The notes below the pieces were generated by a model. The model had not been told where the DNA came from. It was given only the letters and a program-made list of their open reading frames with translations, and did not search any database. From positions 1,320,588 through 1,384,587 of the forward strand of contig NZ_CP056199.1 of NCBI RefSeq assembly GCF_013782625.1: a stretch of DNA of 64,000 bases. Reading direction: 5' to 3'. Position numbers and translations under genes: made by a program. The DNA is from Enterobacter sp. RHBSTW-00994 (GTDB taxonomy: Bacteria; Pseudomonadota; Gammaproteobacteria; Enterobacterales; Enterobacteriaceae). Of this stretch, positions 1 to 9,264 are shown in pieces (the stretch's first letter is position 1; every line of letters starts with the position of its first letter).

Positions 1-503
1 TTGGTAATCACATCGGCATTAGCACACATGAAATCAACCAGTTCTGCATCTGGTTTACGGACGAAGTCTGGATTGTGTGTTCCTTTCTTGACCATGTTCA
101 GCCAGGGTCCTTCCAGATGCAGACCCAGAGCCTGATGAGGATGTTTCGCCAGGTATTCACGCATGACGTGGATGCCTTGTTTCATCAGTTCATCGCTGGT
201 GGTGATGAGCGTAGGAAGATAGCTGGTGCAGCCAGATTTCTCATTGGCTTTTTGCATGATTTCCAGCGTTTCCACGCTAACCGCTTCAGCCGTGTCATTA
301 AACTGCACACCGCCGCAGCCGTTCAACTGAACGTCGATGAAACCGGGGGAGATAATTGCTCCATTGAGTGAGCGTTGTTCAATCTCCGGCGGCAACTCCG
401 CATGCGGGCAAACACGTTCAATCAGGCCATTCGCGATCACAATCGCGTGGTCATCCAGAATTTCATGGCCGGTATAAATCCGACCGTGGGTTAAAGCGTA
501 CAT
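1..503 (-). CDS. nagA: N-acetylglucosamine-6-phosphate deacetylase, N-terminal part (window edge)
   Basis: Catalyses GlcNAc-6-P to glucosamine-6-P plus acetate in the cytoplasm, the step before NagB. The reading frame is open from an ATG at 501-503 down to position 1, giving the first 167 or so residues; the C-terminal part lies outside the window. It begins [12 protein letters not shown] and contains LHLEGPWLN, where the Glu belongs to the metal site of NagA-type amidohydrolases. It follows nagB on the same strand after 55 bp that contain a perfect palindrome, so it is read as the second gene of a nagB-nagA operon. No internal stop is seen. The cut is only the edge of the window. Confidence 0.95.
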   Translation of the reverse strand, partial: MYALTHGRIYTGHEILDDHAIVIANGLIERVCPHAELPPEIEQRSLNGAIISPGFIDVQLNGCGGVQFNDTAEAVSVETLEIMQKANEKSGCTSYLPTLITTSDELMKQGIHVMREYLAKHPHQALGLHLEGPWLNMVKKGTHNPDFVRKPDAELVDFMCANADVIT

Positions 504-528
504 AACGACCCCCGGTTTAAAAAAGCGA

Positions 529-550
529 CCGTCTCTTTATAAAGAGACGG
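529..550. repeat. Perfect palindrome between nagB and nagA
   Basis: The arm CCGTCTCTTTA is followed directly by its exact reverse complement, giving 11-bp arms with no spacer. It sits just after the nagB stop and 25 bp before the nagA start. In RNA it would form a hairpin with a small loop. No T-run follows on either strand, so it looks more like an intercistronic stability, attenuation or processing hairpin than a terminator. Confidence 0.75.
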
Positions 551-558
551 TAATTTAC

Positions 559-1359
559 TTAAAGACCTTTGATATTTTCAGCTTCTAATTCATTGAAGTA
601 TTTCAATGTTTTTACTTTCAGTTCCATTGTGGACGGCTCGTCACACACGATGACTGATTTCGGATGCAGTTGCAGACAGCTGATCGTCCACATGTGGTTC
701 ACGTTGCCTTCAACAGCAGCCTGAAGCGCCTGCGCTTTCACGCCGCCCAGCACCAGAATCATCACTTCTTCGGCATCCAGCAGTGTGCCCACGCCGACGG
801 TCAGCGCATATTTTGGAACCTGGTTAACATCGCCGTCAAAGAAACGTGAGTTTGCCACGCGGGTGTCATGGGTCAGCGTTTTAATGCGGGTACGAGACGC
901 CAGAGAAGATGCGGGTTCGTTAAAGGCGATATGACCATCGTTACCAACGCCGCCCATGAACAAATTGATTTTACCGTAAGAACGGATTTTTTCTTCATAC
1001 TGACGACATTCTGCGTCAATATCAGGCGCATTTCCATTCAGCAGGTTAATATTTTCAGCAGGGATATCAACGTGATCAAAGAAATTACGGTGCATAAAGC
1101 TGTGATAGCTTTCCGGATGGTCCTTTGGTAAGCCAACATATTCGTCCATGTTGAAGGTGACGACATGTTTGAAGCTAACCTGGCCCGCTTTGTGCATTTC
1201 AACCAGGGCCTTATAGGCTGTCAGCGGTGTACCACCTGTTGGCAGACCAAGAACGAAAGGACGGTCGGCAGTGGGTTTGAACGCATTAATGCGGTTAACG
1301 ATATGACGAGCAGCCCATTTACCGACTTGTTCAGCTGTAGCCAGGGGAATCAGTCTCAT
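559..1359 (-). CDS. nagB: Glucosamine-6-phosphate deaminase
   Basis: Converts glucosamine-6-P to fructose-6-P and ammonia, feeding amino sugars into glycolysis; the E. coli enzyme is a hexamer allosterically activated by GlcNAc-6-P. The 266-residue product has the length usual for the family. It starts [13 protein letters not shown] and carries GLPTGGTPL (phosphate-binding loop), FNMDEYVGL (catalytic Asp region), [14 protein letters not shown] (active-site His/Glu region) and an SLASRTR segment. It is transcribed away from nagE and is followed by nagA. Induction is expected through NagC release by GlcNAc-6-P, consistent with the operator-like sites in the divergent intergenic region. Confidence 0.97.
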   Translation of the reverse strand: MRLIPLATAEQVGKWAARHIVNRINAFKPTADRPFVLGLPTGGTPLTAYKALVEMHKAGQVSFKHVVTFNMDEYVGLPKDHPESYHSFMHRNFFDHVDIPAENINLLNGNAPDIDAECRQYEEKIRSYGKINLFMGGVGNDGHIAFNEPASSLASRTRIKTLTHDTRVANSRFFDGDVNQVPKYALTVGVGTLLDAEEVMILVLGGVKAQALQAAVEGNVNHMWTISCLQLHPKSVIVCDEPSTMELKVKTLKYFNELEAENIKGL

Positions 1360-1458
1360 TGTTCACCTCTAGAGTTAACGTAATAAAAGTGTGCAGATAA
1401 CATGCCTGGACCTGAACTAAGCGTAACCTGGATCACGTCGGGCAGCATGAATCCGTCT

Positions 1459-1480
1459 TGATTTTTTGAATGATAAAATA
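1459..1480. promoter_or_regulatory. Probable NagC operator on the nagB side
   Basis: The AT-rich stretch TTTTTTGAATGATAAAATAA resembles the second NagC box described between nagB and nagE in E. coli. It lies about 100 bp upstream of nagB. The assignment is by resemblance and position only. Together with the box at 1555-1576 it would permit a repression loop covering both promoters. Confidence 0.5.
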
Positions 1481-1523
1481 AGTTTTCATTGTTAGCCAGA
1501 GAAAGGGAGGGTTATTAACGATA

Positions 1524-1545
1524 TTTGGTGACAAAAATCACAAAA
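1524..1545. promoter_or_regulatory. Probable CRP site in the nagB-nagE divergent region
   Basis: GGTGA-N6-TCACA (core 1527-1542) differs from the CRP consensus TGTGA-N6-TCACA at one base. It lies between the two NagC-like boxes, the arrangement known for the divergent nag promoters, where cAMP-CRP activates both directions. Confidence 0.65.
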
Positions 1546-1554
1546 AGTATGCAT

Positions 1555-1576
1555 TTAATTTGCGATACGAATTAAT
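1555..1576. promoter_or_regulatory. Probable NagC operator on the nagE side
   Basis: An imperfect inverted repeat TTAATTTGCGATACGAATTA closely matches the high-affinity NagC box remembered from the E. coli nagE promoter. It lies about 115 bp before the nagE start. The rest of the 1360-1688 gap holds the two divergent promoters and no ORF that I recognise. Confidence 0.65.
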
Positions 1577-1688
1577 TTTTCACACACTCAGAAGGCCAGT
1601 GAATCATCAACTGTATGTATAAGTTAATGACACAATAAAAACACAGATTAAGCACGAGCCTTTCATGGGGTCTCGTAGGGGGAATAGG

Positions 1689-3638
1689 ATGAATATTTTA
1701 GGTTTTTTCCAGCGCCTCGGTAGAGCTTTGCAGCTCCCTATCGCCGTGCTACCGGTTGCTGCGTTGCTGCTGCGATTCGGGCAACCTGATCTTCTTAACG
1801 TACCGTTTATTGCTCAGGCAGGCGGTGCGATTTTTGACAACCTGGCGCTGATTTTCGCCATCGGTGTGGCATCAAGCTGGTCAAAAGACAGTGCGGGTGC
1901 AGCAGCCCTGGCTGGGGCAGTCGGTTACTTCATCCTAACGAAAGCGATGGTAACGATTAACCCGGAAATTAACATGGGCGTACTGGCAGGTATTATTACT
2001 GGTCTGGTCGGTGGTGCAGTCTATAACCGCTGGGCGAACATTAAGCTGCCAGACTTCCTGAGCTTCTTTGGGGGCAAACGTTTCGTGCCGATCGCGACAG
2101 GCTTCTTCTGTCTGGTACTGGCCGCCATATTTGGCTACGTTTGGCCGCCAGTGCAGCACGCTATCCATGCGGGCGGCGAGTGGATCGTTTCTGCCGGCGC
2201 AATGGGTGCAGGTATTTTCGGCTTTATCAACCGTCTGCTGATCCCAACCGGCCTGCATCAAGTGCTGAATACCATCGCTTGGTTCCAGATTGGTGAGTTC
2301 ACTAACGCTGCTGGCGCAGTATTCCACGGTGATATCAACCGTTTCTATGCAGGTGACGGCACTGCGGGCATGTTCATGTCTGGTTTCTTCCCAATCATGA
2401 TGTTTGGTCTGCCGGGTGCTGCGCTGGCAATGTACCTGGCTGCGCCGAAAGCGCGTCGCCCAATGGTTGGCGGTATGCTGCTGTCCGTTGCGGTAACGGC
2501 CTTCCTGACCGGTGTGACAGAGCCGCTGGAATTCCTGTTCATGTTCCTGGCTCCGCTGCTGTATCTGATGCACGCGGTGCTGACCGGTATCAGCCTGTTT
2601 GTTGCCACCCTTCTGGGTATCCATGCTGGTTTCTCCTTCTCAGCAGGCGCGATTGACTATGTGTTGATGTACAACCTGCCAGCGGCAAGTAAGAACGTCT
2701 GGATGCTGGTAGTGATGGGCCTGGTCTTCTTTGTTGTCTACTTCCTTCTGTTCAGCGCGGTTATTCGTATGTTTAATCTGAAAACGCCGGGCCGTGAAGA
2801 GACGAATGAGGATGTCGTTACTGGTGAAGCAAATAGCAATACCGAAGAAGGCTTGGCCCAGTTGGCAACCAGCTATATTGCCGCAGTCGGCGGTACTGAT
2901 AACCTGAAAGCTATTGATGCCTGTATTACCCGTCTGCGTTTGACCGTGGGCGACTCTGCGCGTGTCAGCGATGCTATGTGCAAACGTCTGGGTGCATCGG
3001 GCGTGGTAAAACTGAACAAACAAACCATCCAGGTGATTGTGGGGGCAAAAGCTGAATCTATCGGCGACGAAATGAAAAAAGTGGTTGCCCGTGGACCGGT
3101 AGCCGCGTCCTCGACTGACAGTGCGCCAGTGGCTGAAACTCCAGCAGCAAAACCTCAGGCTGTACCAAACGCAACTACCATTGCTGCACTGGTTTCCCCA
3201 GTGACCGGTGAAGTGGTTGCCATTGAGCAGGTTCCTGACGAAGCCTTCGCCAGCAAAGCTGTCGGTGACGGTGTGGCGGTGAAACCAACGGAAAAAACCG
3301 TGGTATCTCCGGCAGCCGGTACGATTGTGAAGATCTTCAACACCAACCACGCGTTCTGCCTTGAAACCGAAAAAGGCGCGGAAATCGTCGTCCACATGGG
3401 CATCGATACCGTCGCGCTGAACGGTAAAGGCTTTACCCGTCTGGTAGAAGAGGGGGCTGAAGTGGTTGCAGGCCAGCCGATTCTGGAAATGGATCTGGAC
3501 TTCCTGAACGCGAATGCGCGCTCCATGATAAGCCCGGTTGTTTGTAGCAACATCGACGACTTCAGCGGCCTGGTTCTGCAGGCAAAAGGTCAGGTTGTTG
3601 CGGGTCAAACACCACTGTATGAGATTAAAGGCAAGTAA
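1689..3638 (+). CDS. nagE: N-acetylglucosamine-specific PTS permease EIICBA
   Basis: Transports and phosphorylates GlcNAc across the inner membrane, delivering GlcNAc-6-P to NagA. The ATG at 1689 is chosen because it has a strong ribosome site (GTAGGGGGAATAGG), gives 649 residues like the E. coli protein and the conserved start MNILGFFQRLGRALQLP; an in-frame ATG 24 bp upstream lacks this support. Domains in order: EIIC membrane domain (about 1-370, many hydrophobic helices, GVTEPLEF motif), EIIB (about 390-470, phospho-Cys in DACITRLRL), an Ala/Pro linker, and EIIA (about 500-649, phospho-His in EIVVHMGIDTV). It is divergent from nagBA and ends in a strong terminator. Confidence 0.97.
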   Translation: MNILGFFQRLGRALQLPIAVLPVAALLLRFGQPDLLNVPFIAQAGGAIFDNLALIFAIGVASSWSKDSAGAAALAGAVGYFILTKAMVTINPEINMGVLAGIITGLVGGAVYNRWANIKLPDFLSFFGGKRFVPIATGFFCLVLAAIFGYVWPPVQHAIHAGGEWIVSAGAMGAGIFGFINRLLIPTGLHQVLNTIAWFQIGEFTNAAGAVFHGDINRFYAGDGTAGMFMSGFFPIMMFGLPGAALAMYLAAPKARRPMVGGMLLSVAVTAFLTGVTEPLEFLFMFLAPLLYLMHAVLTGISLFVATLLGIHAGFSFSAGAIDYVLMYNLPAASKNVWMLVVMGLVFFVVYFLLFSAVIRMFNLKTPGREETNEDVVTGEANSNTEEGLAQLATSYIAAVGGTDNLKAIDACITRLRLTVGDSARVSDAMCKRLGASGVVKLNKQTIQVIVGAKAESIGDEMKKVVARGPVAASSTDSAPVAETPAAKPQAVPNATTIAALVSPVTGEVVAIEQVPDEAFASKAVGDGVAVKPTEKTVVSPAAGTIVKIFNTNHAFCLETEKGAEIVVHMGIDTVALNGKGFTRLVEEGAEVVAGQPILEMDLDFLNANARSMISPVVCSNIDDFSGLVLQAKGQVVAGQTPLYEIKGK

Positions 3639-3666
3639 TCGCTCCTGAGTAGAGTGCGTGCCTTAA

Positions 3667-3698
3667 GCGGCGGGGGAGATCCTCCGCCGCTTTTTTTT
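3667..3698 (+). terminator. Rho-independent terminator of nagE
   Basis: GC-rich stem GCGGCGG...CCGCCGC followed by eight T residues, starting 29 bp after the nagE stop. Confidence 0.9.
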
Positions 3699-3818
3699 GC
3701 AGCAAATGCCCCCAATATTCACCTCAACGCCGTTTTTTGCATAACTAAAGGTTGTCACTACGTCCGGCTTATAAGATCATATGCCGTTATACGTTGTTTA
3801 CGCTTTGAGGAATCTACG

Positions 3819-5486
3819 ATGAGTGAGGCTGAAGCCCGCCCGAGTAACTTTATTCGTCAGATCATCGATGAAGATCTGGCCAGTGGTAAGCACACCACAA
3901 TCCATACCCGTTTTCCGCCGGAACCGAATGGTTACCTGCATATTGGCCATGCGAAATCTATCTGTCTGAACTTTGGCATTGCGCAAGACTACAAGGGTCA
4001 GTGCAATCTGCGTTTCGATGACACGAACCCTGTAAAAGAAGACATCGAATACGTTGAGTCAATTAAGAACGACGTGCAATGGCTCGGTTTCAACTGGTCT
4101 GGCGATATTTGCTACTCCTCAGATTATTTTGATCAACTCTTTGCCTACGCAGTTGAGCTGATTAACAAAGGTTTGGCTTATGTTGATGAGCTGTCTGCTG
4201 ACGAAATCCGTGAATACCGCGGCTCGTTGACTGCGCCGGGAAAAAACAGCCCATTCCGCGATCGCAGCGTTGAAGAGAATCTCGCGCTGTTCGAAAAAAT
4301 GCGTGCGGGTGGCTTCGAAGAAGGCAAGGCTTGTCTGCGTGCCAAAATCGATATGGCGTCTCCGTTCATCGTGATGCGCGATCCGGTGTTGTACCGTATC
4401 AAGTTTGCAGAGCATCACCAGACCGGCAATAAGTGGTGCATCTACCCGATGTATGACTTTACCCACTGCATTAGCGATGCGCTGGAAGGCATCACGCATT
4501 CGCTGTGTACGCTGGAATTCCAGGACAACCGTCGTCTGTACGACTGGGTGCTGGATAACATCACTATTCCGGTGCATCCGCGCCAGTACGAGTTCTCTCG
4601 TCTGAATCTGGAATACACCGTGATGTCCAAGCGTAAGCTGAATCTGCTGGTGACTGACAAACATGTTGAAGGCTGGGACGACCCACGCATGCCGACCATC
4701 TCCGGTCTGCGCCGTCGTGGTTACACGTCTGCATCCATTCGCGAGTTCATCAAACGTATCGGTGTGACCAAGCAAGATAACACCATCGAAATGGCGTCTC
4801 TGGAATCTTGTATTCGTGAAGATTTAAACGAAAATGCACCGCGCGCGATGGCCGTTATTGACCCCGTTAAGCTGGTTATCGAAAATTATCCTCAGGGCGA
4901 AAGTGAACTCGTCACGATGCCTAACCATCCGAGCAAACCAGAGATGGGCAGCCGTGAAGTGCCGTTTAGCGGTGAGATCTGGATCGATCGTGCTGACTTC
5001 CGTGAAGAAGCCAACAAACAGTACAAGCGCCTGGTGATGGGTAAAGAAGTTCGTCTGCGTAATGCGTATGTGATAAAAGCTGAACGTGTTGAAAAAGACG
5101 CGGAAGGCAATATCACCACGATTTTCTGTACTTATGATGCGGATACTCTGAGCAAAGATCCTGCGGATGGTCGCAAAGTGAAAGGCGTGATCCACTGGGT
5201 TAGCGCTGCCCACGCGCTGCCGATTGAAATTCGTCTCTACGATCGTCTGTTCAGCGTACCAAATCCAGGTGCAGCGGACGATTTCCTGGCGACTATTAAC
5301 CCCGACTCTCTGGTCATCAGGCAGGGTTATGCAGAACCGTCTCTGAAACAGGCTGAAACCGGTAAAGCGTTCCAGTTTGAACGTGAGGGATATTTCTGTC
5401 TGGACAGCCGTCACAGTACGGCGGAAAAGCCCGTGTTTAACCGCACTGTGGGTTTGCGTGATACCTGGGCCAAAGCAGGCGAATAA
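3819..5486 (+). CDS. glnS: Glutaminyl-tRNA synthetase
   Basis: Class I aminoacyl-tRNA synthetase charging tRNA-Gln in the cytoplasm. The ATG at 3819 (upstream GAGGAATCTACG) gives 555 residues beginning [14 protein letters not shown], one longer than remembered for E. coli; longer in-frame extension upstream is not supported. The HIGH motif appears as YLHIGH at residues 39-44, and the KMSKS-like loop as VMSKRKL near residue 270. The catalytic Rossmann fold is followed by the two beta-barrel anticodon-binding domains at the C terminus. It is a single-gene unit flanked by the nagE and its own terminators. Confidence 0.98.
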   Translation: MSEAEARPSNFIRQIIDEDLASGKHTTIHTRFPPEPNGYLHIGHAKSICLNFGIAQDYKGQCNLRFDDTNPVKEDIEYVESIKNDVQWLGFNWSGDICYSSDYFDQLFAYAVELINKGLAYVDELSADEIREYRGSLTAPGKNSPFRDRSVEENLALFEKMRAGGFEEGKACLRAKIDMASPFIVMRDPVLYRIKFAEHHQTGNKWCIYPMYDFTHCISDALEGITHSLCTLEFQDNRRLYDWVLDNITIPVHPRQYEFSRLNLEYTVMSKRKLNLLVTDKHVEGWDDPRMPTISGLRRRGYTSASIREFIKRIGVTKQDNTIEMASLESCIREDLNENAPRAMAVIDPVKLVIENYPQGESELVTMPNHPSKPEMGSREVPFSGEIWIDRADFREEANKQYKRLVMGKEVRLRNAYVIKAERVEKDAEGNITTIFCTYDADTLSKDPADGRKVKGVIHWVSAAHALPIEIRLYDRLFSVPNPGAADDFLATINPDSLVIRQGYAEPSLKQAETGKAFQFEREGYFCLDSRHSTAEKPVFNRTVGLRDTWAKAGE

Positions 5487-5512
5487 TAACGCTTCGTAGG
5501 TCAATGAGAAAC

Positions 5513-5538
5513 AACGCCGCTAACTGCGGCGTTTTTTT
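5513..5538 (+). terminator. Rho-independent terminator of glnS
   Basis: AACGCCGC-TAACT-GCGGCGTT stem followed by a T-run, 27 bp after the glnS stop. The roughly 395 bp from here to chiP hold the chiP promoter and leader; I see no ORF with support in it. Confidence 0.9.
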
Positions 5539-5914
5539 TATTTTATGATCATACCGTTAATGAAAGGTATGTCATGGCGATGTCAAAATATCAGGTCAAT
5601 GAGCTGCTACTTATTTTTCTCGAAAAAAGTTCGAAGTATTTGTCCACCAATGGACTGAGATAAATCGTCGACAAAAATAGTTCTTCCTTGCTTAAACTAA
5701 CTGATTTTCCGCGTAAAACCTCGAATTGGCGGAAGTGTTACAAATCACTACCAATTATGTGCACTTCGTCATAATCCTGACTTTTGCCTACTAAAAAGCA
5801 TTGATAATTCGTGTCGCGAAAAATAACCTAAAGGCGGTAGTTAATTCGAGGGTATTTCTAACTACCCCAGACCATCAGGTCTTTTATATTTTTCGCCGTT
5901 TAGGCGTTTTAATT

Positions 5915-5926
5915 CGTCAAAGAGGA
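5915..5926 (+). promoter_or_regulatory. ChiX sRNA pairing site covering the chiP ribosome-binding site
   Basis: CGTCAAAGAGGA is exactly complementary to the seed of the ChiX sRNA as I remember it (TCCTCTTTGACG). The run includes the chiP Shine-Dalgarno AGAGGA, 7 bp before the ATG. In E. coli and Salmonella ChiX pairs here and silences the chitoporin operon unless chitosugars induce a decoy. The chiX gene itself is not in this window, so the pairing is inferred. Confidence 0.8.
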
Positions 5927-5933
5927 TTTATCT

Positions 5934-7331
5934 ATGCGTACGTTCAGTGGCAAACGTAGTGCGCTGGCGCTGGCTATTGCCGGTGTCACAGCAATGTCTG
6001 GTTGGGTTGTCTCCCCAGAAGTTCATGCAGCAGGATTTGTCGATGATTCCACGTTAACAGGCGGTGTCTATTACTGGCAGCGTGAGCGTGATCGTAAAGA
6101 TGTTACCGAAGACAAATATAAAACCAACCTTTCTCACTCCACCTGGAACGCCAACCTGGATTTCCAGTCTGGTTATGCAGCCGATATGTTCGGTCTTGAT
6201 ATTGCAGCATTTACCGCAATTGAAATGGCAGAAAATGGCGATAGCGGCCACCCGAACGAAATTGCCTTCTCTTCCAGTAATAAAGCGTACAAAGAAGACT
6301 GGTCTGGCGATAAAAGCGGGGTCAGCCTGTATAAAGCGGCTGCAAAATTCAAATACGGTCCTGTATGGGCGCGAGCAGGTTATATTCAGCCAACCGGACA
6401 AACCCTGTTAGCACCGCACTGGAGCTTTATGCCAGGTACTTATCAGGGCGCAGAAGCCGGAGCTAATTTTGACTACGGTGATGCGGGCGCGTTGAGCTTC
6501 TCCTATATGTGGACCAACGAGTACAAAGCGCCGTGGCATATTGAGATGGACAAGTTCTATCAGAACGACAGAAAAACCAAAGTAGAATATCTCCACTCAC
6601 TCGGTGCGAAGTACGATTTCAAAAACGATCTGGTTCTTGAAGCCGCATTTGGTCAGGCTGAAGGGTATATCGATCAGTATTTTGCGAAAGCCAGCTACAA
6701 ATTCGACATCATTGGTGGTCCTCTGAGCACCAGCTACCAGTTCTATGGTACGCGTGACAAAGCCAGCAATGGAACGGTTAACGATATTTATGCTGGCACA
6801 GCATGGTTGCAGGCGCTGACGTTTGGCTACAAAGTCGGTCAGGTTGATTTACGTCTGGAAGGGACCTGGGTGAAAGCTGAAGGCCAGCAAGGCTACTTCC
6901 TGCAACGTATGACACCAACCTATGCCTCTTCAAACGGTCGTCTGGATATTTGGTGGGATAACCGTTCTGACTTTAACGCCGATGGCGAAAAAGCCGTCTT
7001 CTTCGGCGCGATGTATGACCTGAAGAACTGGAACCTCCCGGGTTGGGCAGTGGGTGCATCTTATGCTTACGCCTGGGATGCGAAGCCTGCCGATATGGCC
7101 ACCCCGGATGCTTACTACGACCCTAACTACCGTCTGAAAGAGTCCTCTTACAGCCTGGATGCGATTTACACACTGCAGGATGGCCGCGCAAAAGGCACGA
7201 TGTTCAAGCTTCACTTCACTCAGTATGACAACCATTCCGATATCCCGAGCTATGCGGGCGGTTACGGCAACATCTTCCAGGATGAGCGAGACGTGAAATT
7301 TATGGTTATCGCGCCGTTCACTATTTTCTGA
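5934..7331 (+). CDS. chiP: Chitoporin (outer-membrane chito-oligosaccharide channel)
   Basis: OprD-family outer-membrane porin for uptake of chitin-derived oligosaccharides. The 465-residue product starts with an N-terminal signal peptide ([17 protein letters not shown], cleavage near VHAAGF) and is rich in alternating aromatic/polar beta-strand sequence. It ends VIAPFTIF, a terminal Phe typical of BAM substrates. It is followed after 43 bp by the lipoprotein gene chiQ, the known operon partner. Control by ChiX is indicated by the pairing site over its ribosome-binding site. It is formerly known as ybfM. OprD-family assignment is by overall resemblance to the E. coli protein. Confidence 0.93.
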   Translation: MRTFSGKRSALALAIAGVTAMSGWVVSPEVHAAGFVDDSTLTGGVYYWQRERDRKDVTEDKYKTNLSHSTWNANLDFQSGYAADMFGLDIAAFTAIEMAENGDSGHPNEIAFSSSNKAYKEDWSGDKSGVSLYKAAAKFKYGPVWARAGYIQPTGQTLLAPHWSFMPGTYQGAEAGANFDYGDAGALSFSYMWTNEYKAPWHIEMDKFYQNDRKTKVEYLHSLGAKYDFKNDLVLEAAFGQAEGYIDQYFAKASYKFDIIGGPLSTSYQFYGTRDKASNGTVNDIYAGTAWLQALTFGYKVGQVDLRLEGTWVKAEGQQGYFLQRMTPTYASSNGRLDIWWDNRSDFNADGEKAVFFGAMYDLKNWNLPGWAVGASYAYAWDAKPADMATPDAYYDPNYRLKESSYSLDAIYTLQDGRAKGTMFKLHFTQYDNHSDIPSYAGGYGNIFQDERDVKFMVIAPFTIF

Positions 7332-7338
7332 TGAACCC

Positions 7339-7362
7339 TCCGGCGGGCTGAGTCCCGCCGGA
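7339..7362 (+). other. Intercistronic hairpin between chiP and chiQ
   Basis: CTCCGGCGGG-CTGAGT-CCCGCCGGA forms a strong stem-loop between the chiP stop and the chiQ ribosome site, with no T-run. It fits an mRNA-stabilising or processing hairpin inside a bicistronic message rather than a terminator. Confidence 0.6.
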
Positions 7363-7374
7363 AAGGAGACTGAA

Positions 7375-7707
7375 ATGATGAAAAAAATCGTGCTTATTGC
7401 CGTCATGGCTGCCGGGCTTACAGCCTGTGCGCAACCTCAGGCCCCGAAAGAAGATTCTCGCCTGAAAGAGGCTTACAGCGCCTGCATTAATACGGCTGAA
7501 GGCTCGCCGGAAAAAATTGAAGCTTGCCAAAGTGGGCTGACTGTGCTGAAGAAAGAGAAAGCACATGAGCAATTCGCGACGCAGGAAAATGTCAGAGTGA
7601 TGGATTACCAGGCCTGTATTCAGGCGCGTAAAACCGGTAACGATCAGGAAGTGGCAAAACGTTGCGACAAAATCTGGCAGGAAATTCGTAGCAATAACAC
7701 CAAATAG
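7375..7707 (+). CDS. chiQ: Small lipoprotein of the chitoporin operon
   Basis: A 110-residue product with a typical lipoprotein signal: MMKKIVLIAVMAAG followed by the lipobox LTAC, so Cys19 would be lipidated. The mature part is hydrophilic with four more Cys residues that may pair. Two adjacent ATGs (7375 and 7378) follow AAAGGAGACTGAA and either could be used; 7375 is given. It is the counterpart of E. coli YbfN/ChiQ, whose molecular role is not established. It is co-transcribed with chiP and followed by a long terminator stem. Confidence 0.9.
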   Translation: MMKKIVLIAVMAAGLTACAQPQAPKEDSRLKEAYSACINTAEGSPEKIEACQSGLTVLKKEKAHEQFATQENVRVMDYQACIQARKTGNDQEVAKRCDKIWQEIRSNNTK

Positions 7708-7722
7708 TAAGCTGTTTGCCAC

Positions 7723-7779
7723 GCCCGGAGACGCTCGTTTACTGTCAATACAGTAAGCAATGCATCTCCGGGCTTTTTT
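7723..7779 (+). terminator. Terminator of chiP-chiQ
   Basis: Arms GCCCGGAGA and TCTCCGGGC enclose an inner TTACTG/CAGTAA stem, and TTTTTT follows. This is a long branched hairpin 16 bp after the chiQ stop. Confidence 0.85.
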
Positions 7780-7794
7780 ATTGATATTTCAGGC

Positions 7795-7821
7795 AAAAAA
7801 AAGCCAACCGTAAGGTTGGCT
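7795..7821 (-). terminator. Terminator of fur
   Basis: On the minus strand AGCCAACC-TTAC-GGTTGGCT is followed by a run of T residues, just past the fur stop. It stands back to back with the chiQ terminator. Confidence 0.88.
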
Positions 7822-7839
7822 CAGAGTACGAAAGCGAGC

Positions 7840-8286
7840 TTATTTCGCGTCGTGCGCGTGATCGTCTTCACGACAATCGCCTTCTGCACAGTGACCATAC
7901 AGGTACAGGCTGTGGTTAGTCAGGCGGATGCCATGACGTGCTGCGATTTCACGCTGACGCGCTTCGATGGAATCATCGCTAAACTCAATCACTTTGCCGC
8001 AATCGAGGCAAATCAAGTGATCGTGATGATGCTGTTGCGTCAGTTCGAACACGGATTTACCGCCTTCGAAGTTGTGACGGGTGACAATTCCGGCATCATC
8101 AAACTGGTTCAGAACACGGTATACGGTCGCCAGCCCAATCTCTTCGCCCATGTCGATCAGACGTTTGTAAAGATCTTCCGCACTGACGTGATGGTTATCC
8201 GGTCCTTGCAACACTTCCAGGATTTTCAAACGAGGAAGCGTAACTTTCAGGCCAGCCTTCTTTAATGCGGTATTGTTGTCAGTCAT
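7840..8286 (-). CDS. fur: Ferric uptake regulator
   Basis: Iron-responsive dimeric repressor controlling siderophore, iron-uptake and RyhB genes. The 148-residue product has the family length. The N-terminal winged-helix DNA-binding domain spans about 1-80 (recognition helix in GLATVYRVLNQ). The dimerisation/metal domain carries the HHHDH metal-binding region and the structural-zinc pair CLDCG (Cys93, Cys96), and ends in a His/Asp-rich tail. The start ATG overlaps the 3' end of the leader ORF uof by 8 bp, implying translational coupling. A Fur-box-like sequence upstream suggests autoregulation. Confidence 0.98.
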   Translation of the reverse strand: MTDNNTALKKAGLKVTLPRLKILEVLQGPDNHHVSAEDLYKRLIDMGEEIGLATVYRVLNQFDDAGIVTRHNFEGGKSVFELTQQHHHDHLICLDCGKVIEFSDDSIEARQREIAARHGIRLTNHSLYLYGHCAEGDCREDDHAHDAK

Positions 8287-8365
8287 GCGGAATCTGTCCT
8301 GTTGCTAAACGATTCACTTCTAAAGAAGAAGTGACAGAAAATGCACTTGGGATAATGCGTCTCAT
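8279..8365 (-). CDS. uof: uof, upstream ORF coupled to fur translation
   Basis: A 28-residue ORF starting MRRIIPSAFSVTS and ending GQIPHD, read in a different frame whose TGA lies inside the first codons of fur (8-bp overlap). It closely matches the E. coli uof peptide as I remember it (MIRIISRANSVTS...GQIPHD). In E. coli translation of uof is required for efficient fur translation, and RyhB represses fur indirectly by blocking uof. Conservation of peptide, length and overlap supports the same coupling here. The Shine-Dalgarno upstream of its ATG is weak. It is too short for most gene finders. Confidence 0.85.
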   Translation of the reverse strand: MRRIIPSAFSVTSSLEVNRLATGQIPHD

Positions 8366-8369
8366 TATA
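8351..8369. promoter_or_regulatory. Fur-box-like site at the fur leader
   Basis: GATAATGCGTCTCATTATA matches the 19-bp Fur consensus GATAATGATAATCATTATC at 14 positions, with both outer heptamers nearly intact. It overlaps the start of uof and a TATAAT hexamer on the minus strand, so Fur binding here would block transcription or elongation into fur. Confidence 0.6.
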
Positions 8370-8578
8370 GAACTGCCATGCCTAAATGAAAACTGCAAGT
8401 CTCAAGCAAAGTATGCTTATAAAAACGTGGTATCGCCAACAAACTTGTTAGAAAGCGACCCCTTTACCAGACAGTTATTGTACAGGTATGAGCGCAAAAG
8501 TTAAAAGTTTGTAGCAATTAATTTAATTGGTACGACCTGATACTGCGACGCAACACAAATGCTGCGCCGCATCAATCA

Positions 8579-9109
8579 TTAAGCGTTAAGGATGTCGTCC
8601 AGATTCAGCTCTTCGCGGATCTGTTTCACCCATTTTTCAACACGCTCAGCGGTCAGCTCCGGTTGGCGATCTTCATCAATGGCCAGACCGACAAAGTGAT
8701 CGTCATCAGCCAGACCTTTAGAGGCCTCAAAGTGGTAACCCGCTGTTGGCCAGTGGCCTACAATCGCCGCGCCGCGTGGTTCAATGATATCGCGAATTGT
8801 TCCCAGTGCGTCACAGAAGTACTCTGCGTAATCTTCCTGATCGCCACAGCCGAACAGGGCAACCAGTTTACCGTTGAAGTCAACTTCTTCCAGCGTTGGG
8901 AAGAAATCGTCCCAGTCACACTGTGCTTCACCGTAGTACCAGGTTGGAATGCCGAGCAACAGGATGTCATAGCCTTCGAGATCTTCTTTGCTGCTCTTGG
9001 CAATGTCATGCACATCGGCAACATCTTTACCGAGCTGTTTTTGAATATTTTTTGCGATATTTTCGGTATTGCCGGTGTCACTGCCGAAAAAAATGCCGAT
9101 GATTGCCAT
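8579..9109 (-). CDS. fldA: Flavodoxin 1
   Basis: FMN-containing electron carrier for reductive enzymes such as methionine synthase reactivation, IspG/IspH, biotin synthase and pyruvate formate-lyase activation. The 176-residue product begins [20 protein letters not shown], in which GSDTGNT is the FMN phosphate-binding loop; the FMN ring-stacking region TWYYGE and [11 protein letters not shown] are also present. The ATG at 9109 is preferred over an upstream GTG because it matches the flavodoxin start exactly. It lies upstream of fur, in the arrangement known from E. coli, where SoxRS activates readthrough from fldA into fur. A clear terminator between the two is not seen. Confidence 0.97.
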   Translation of the reverse strand: MAIIGIFFGSDTGNTENIAKNIQKQLGKDVADVHDIAKSSKEDLEGYDILLLGIPTWYYGEAQCDWDDFFPTLEEVDFNGKLVALFGCGDQEDYAEYFCDALGTIRDIIEPRGAAIVGHWPTAGYHFEASKGLADDDHFVGLAIDEDRQPELTAERVEKWVKQIREELNLDDILNA

Positions 9110-9264
9110 GAGTAAAATAACCTCTTGAAACTTAATGGTATGGTGGCGCGATTTGTCCACGGATAGGGGCAATAATAGCAGAACTGACAACCCTGCGGGA
9201 ACTGCTATCGCGCAGGACTGCACTCTGTGCTACATGAAAAGGGTGAGAAAGGGAATTATCCGAC

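Noticed and set aside
7816..8265. 149-codon frame antisense to fur
   Set aside because: Shadow frame over a known conserved gene without ribosome site or homology.
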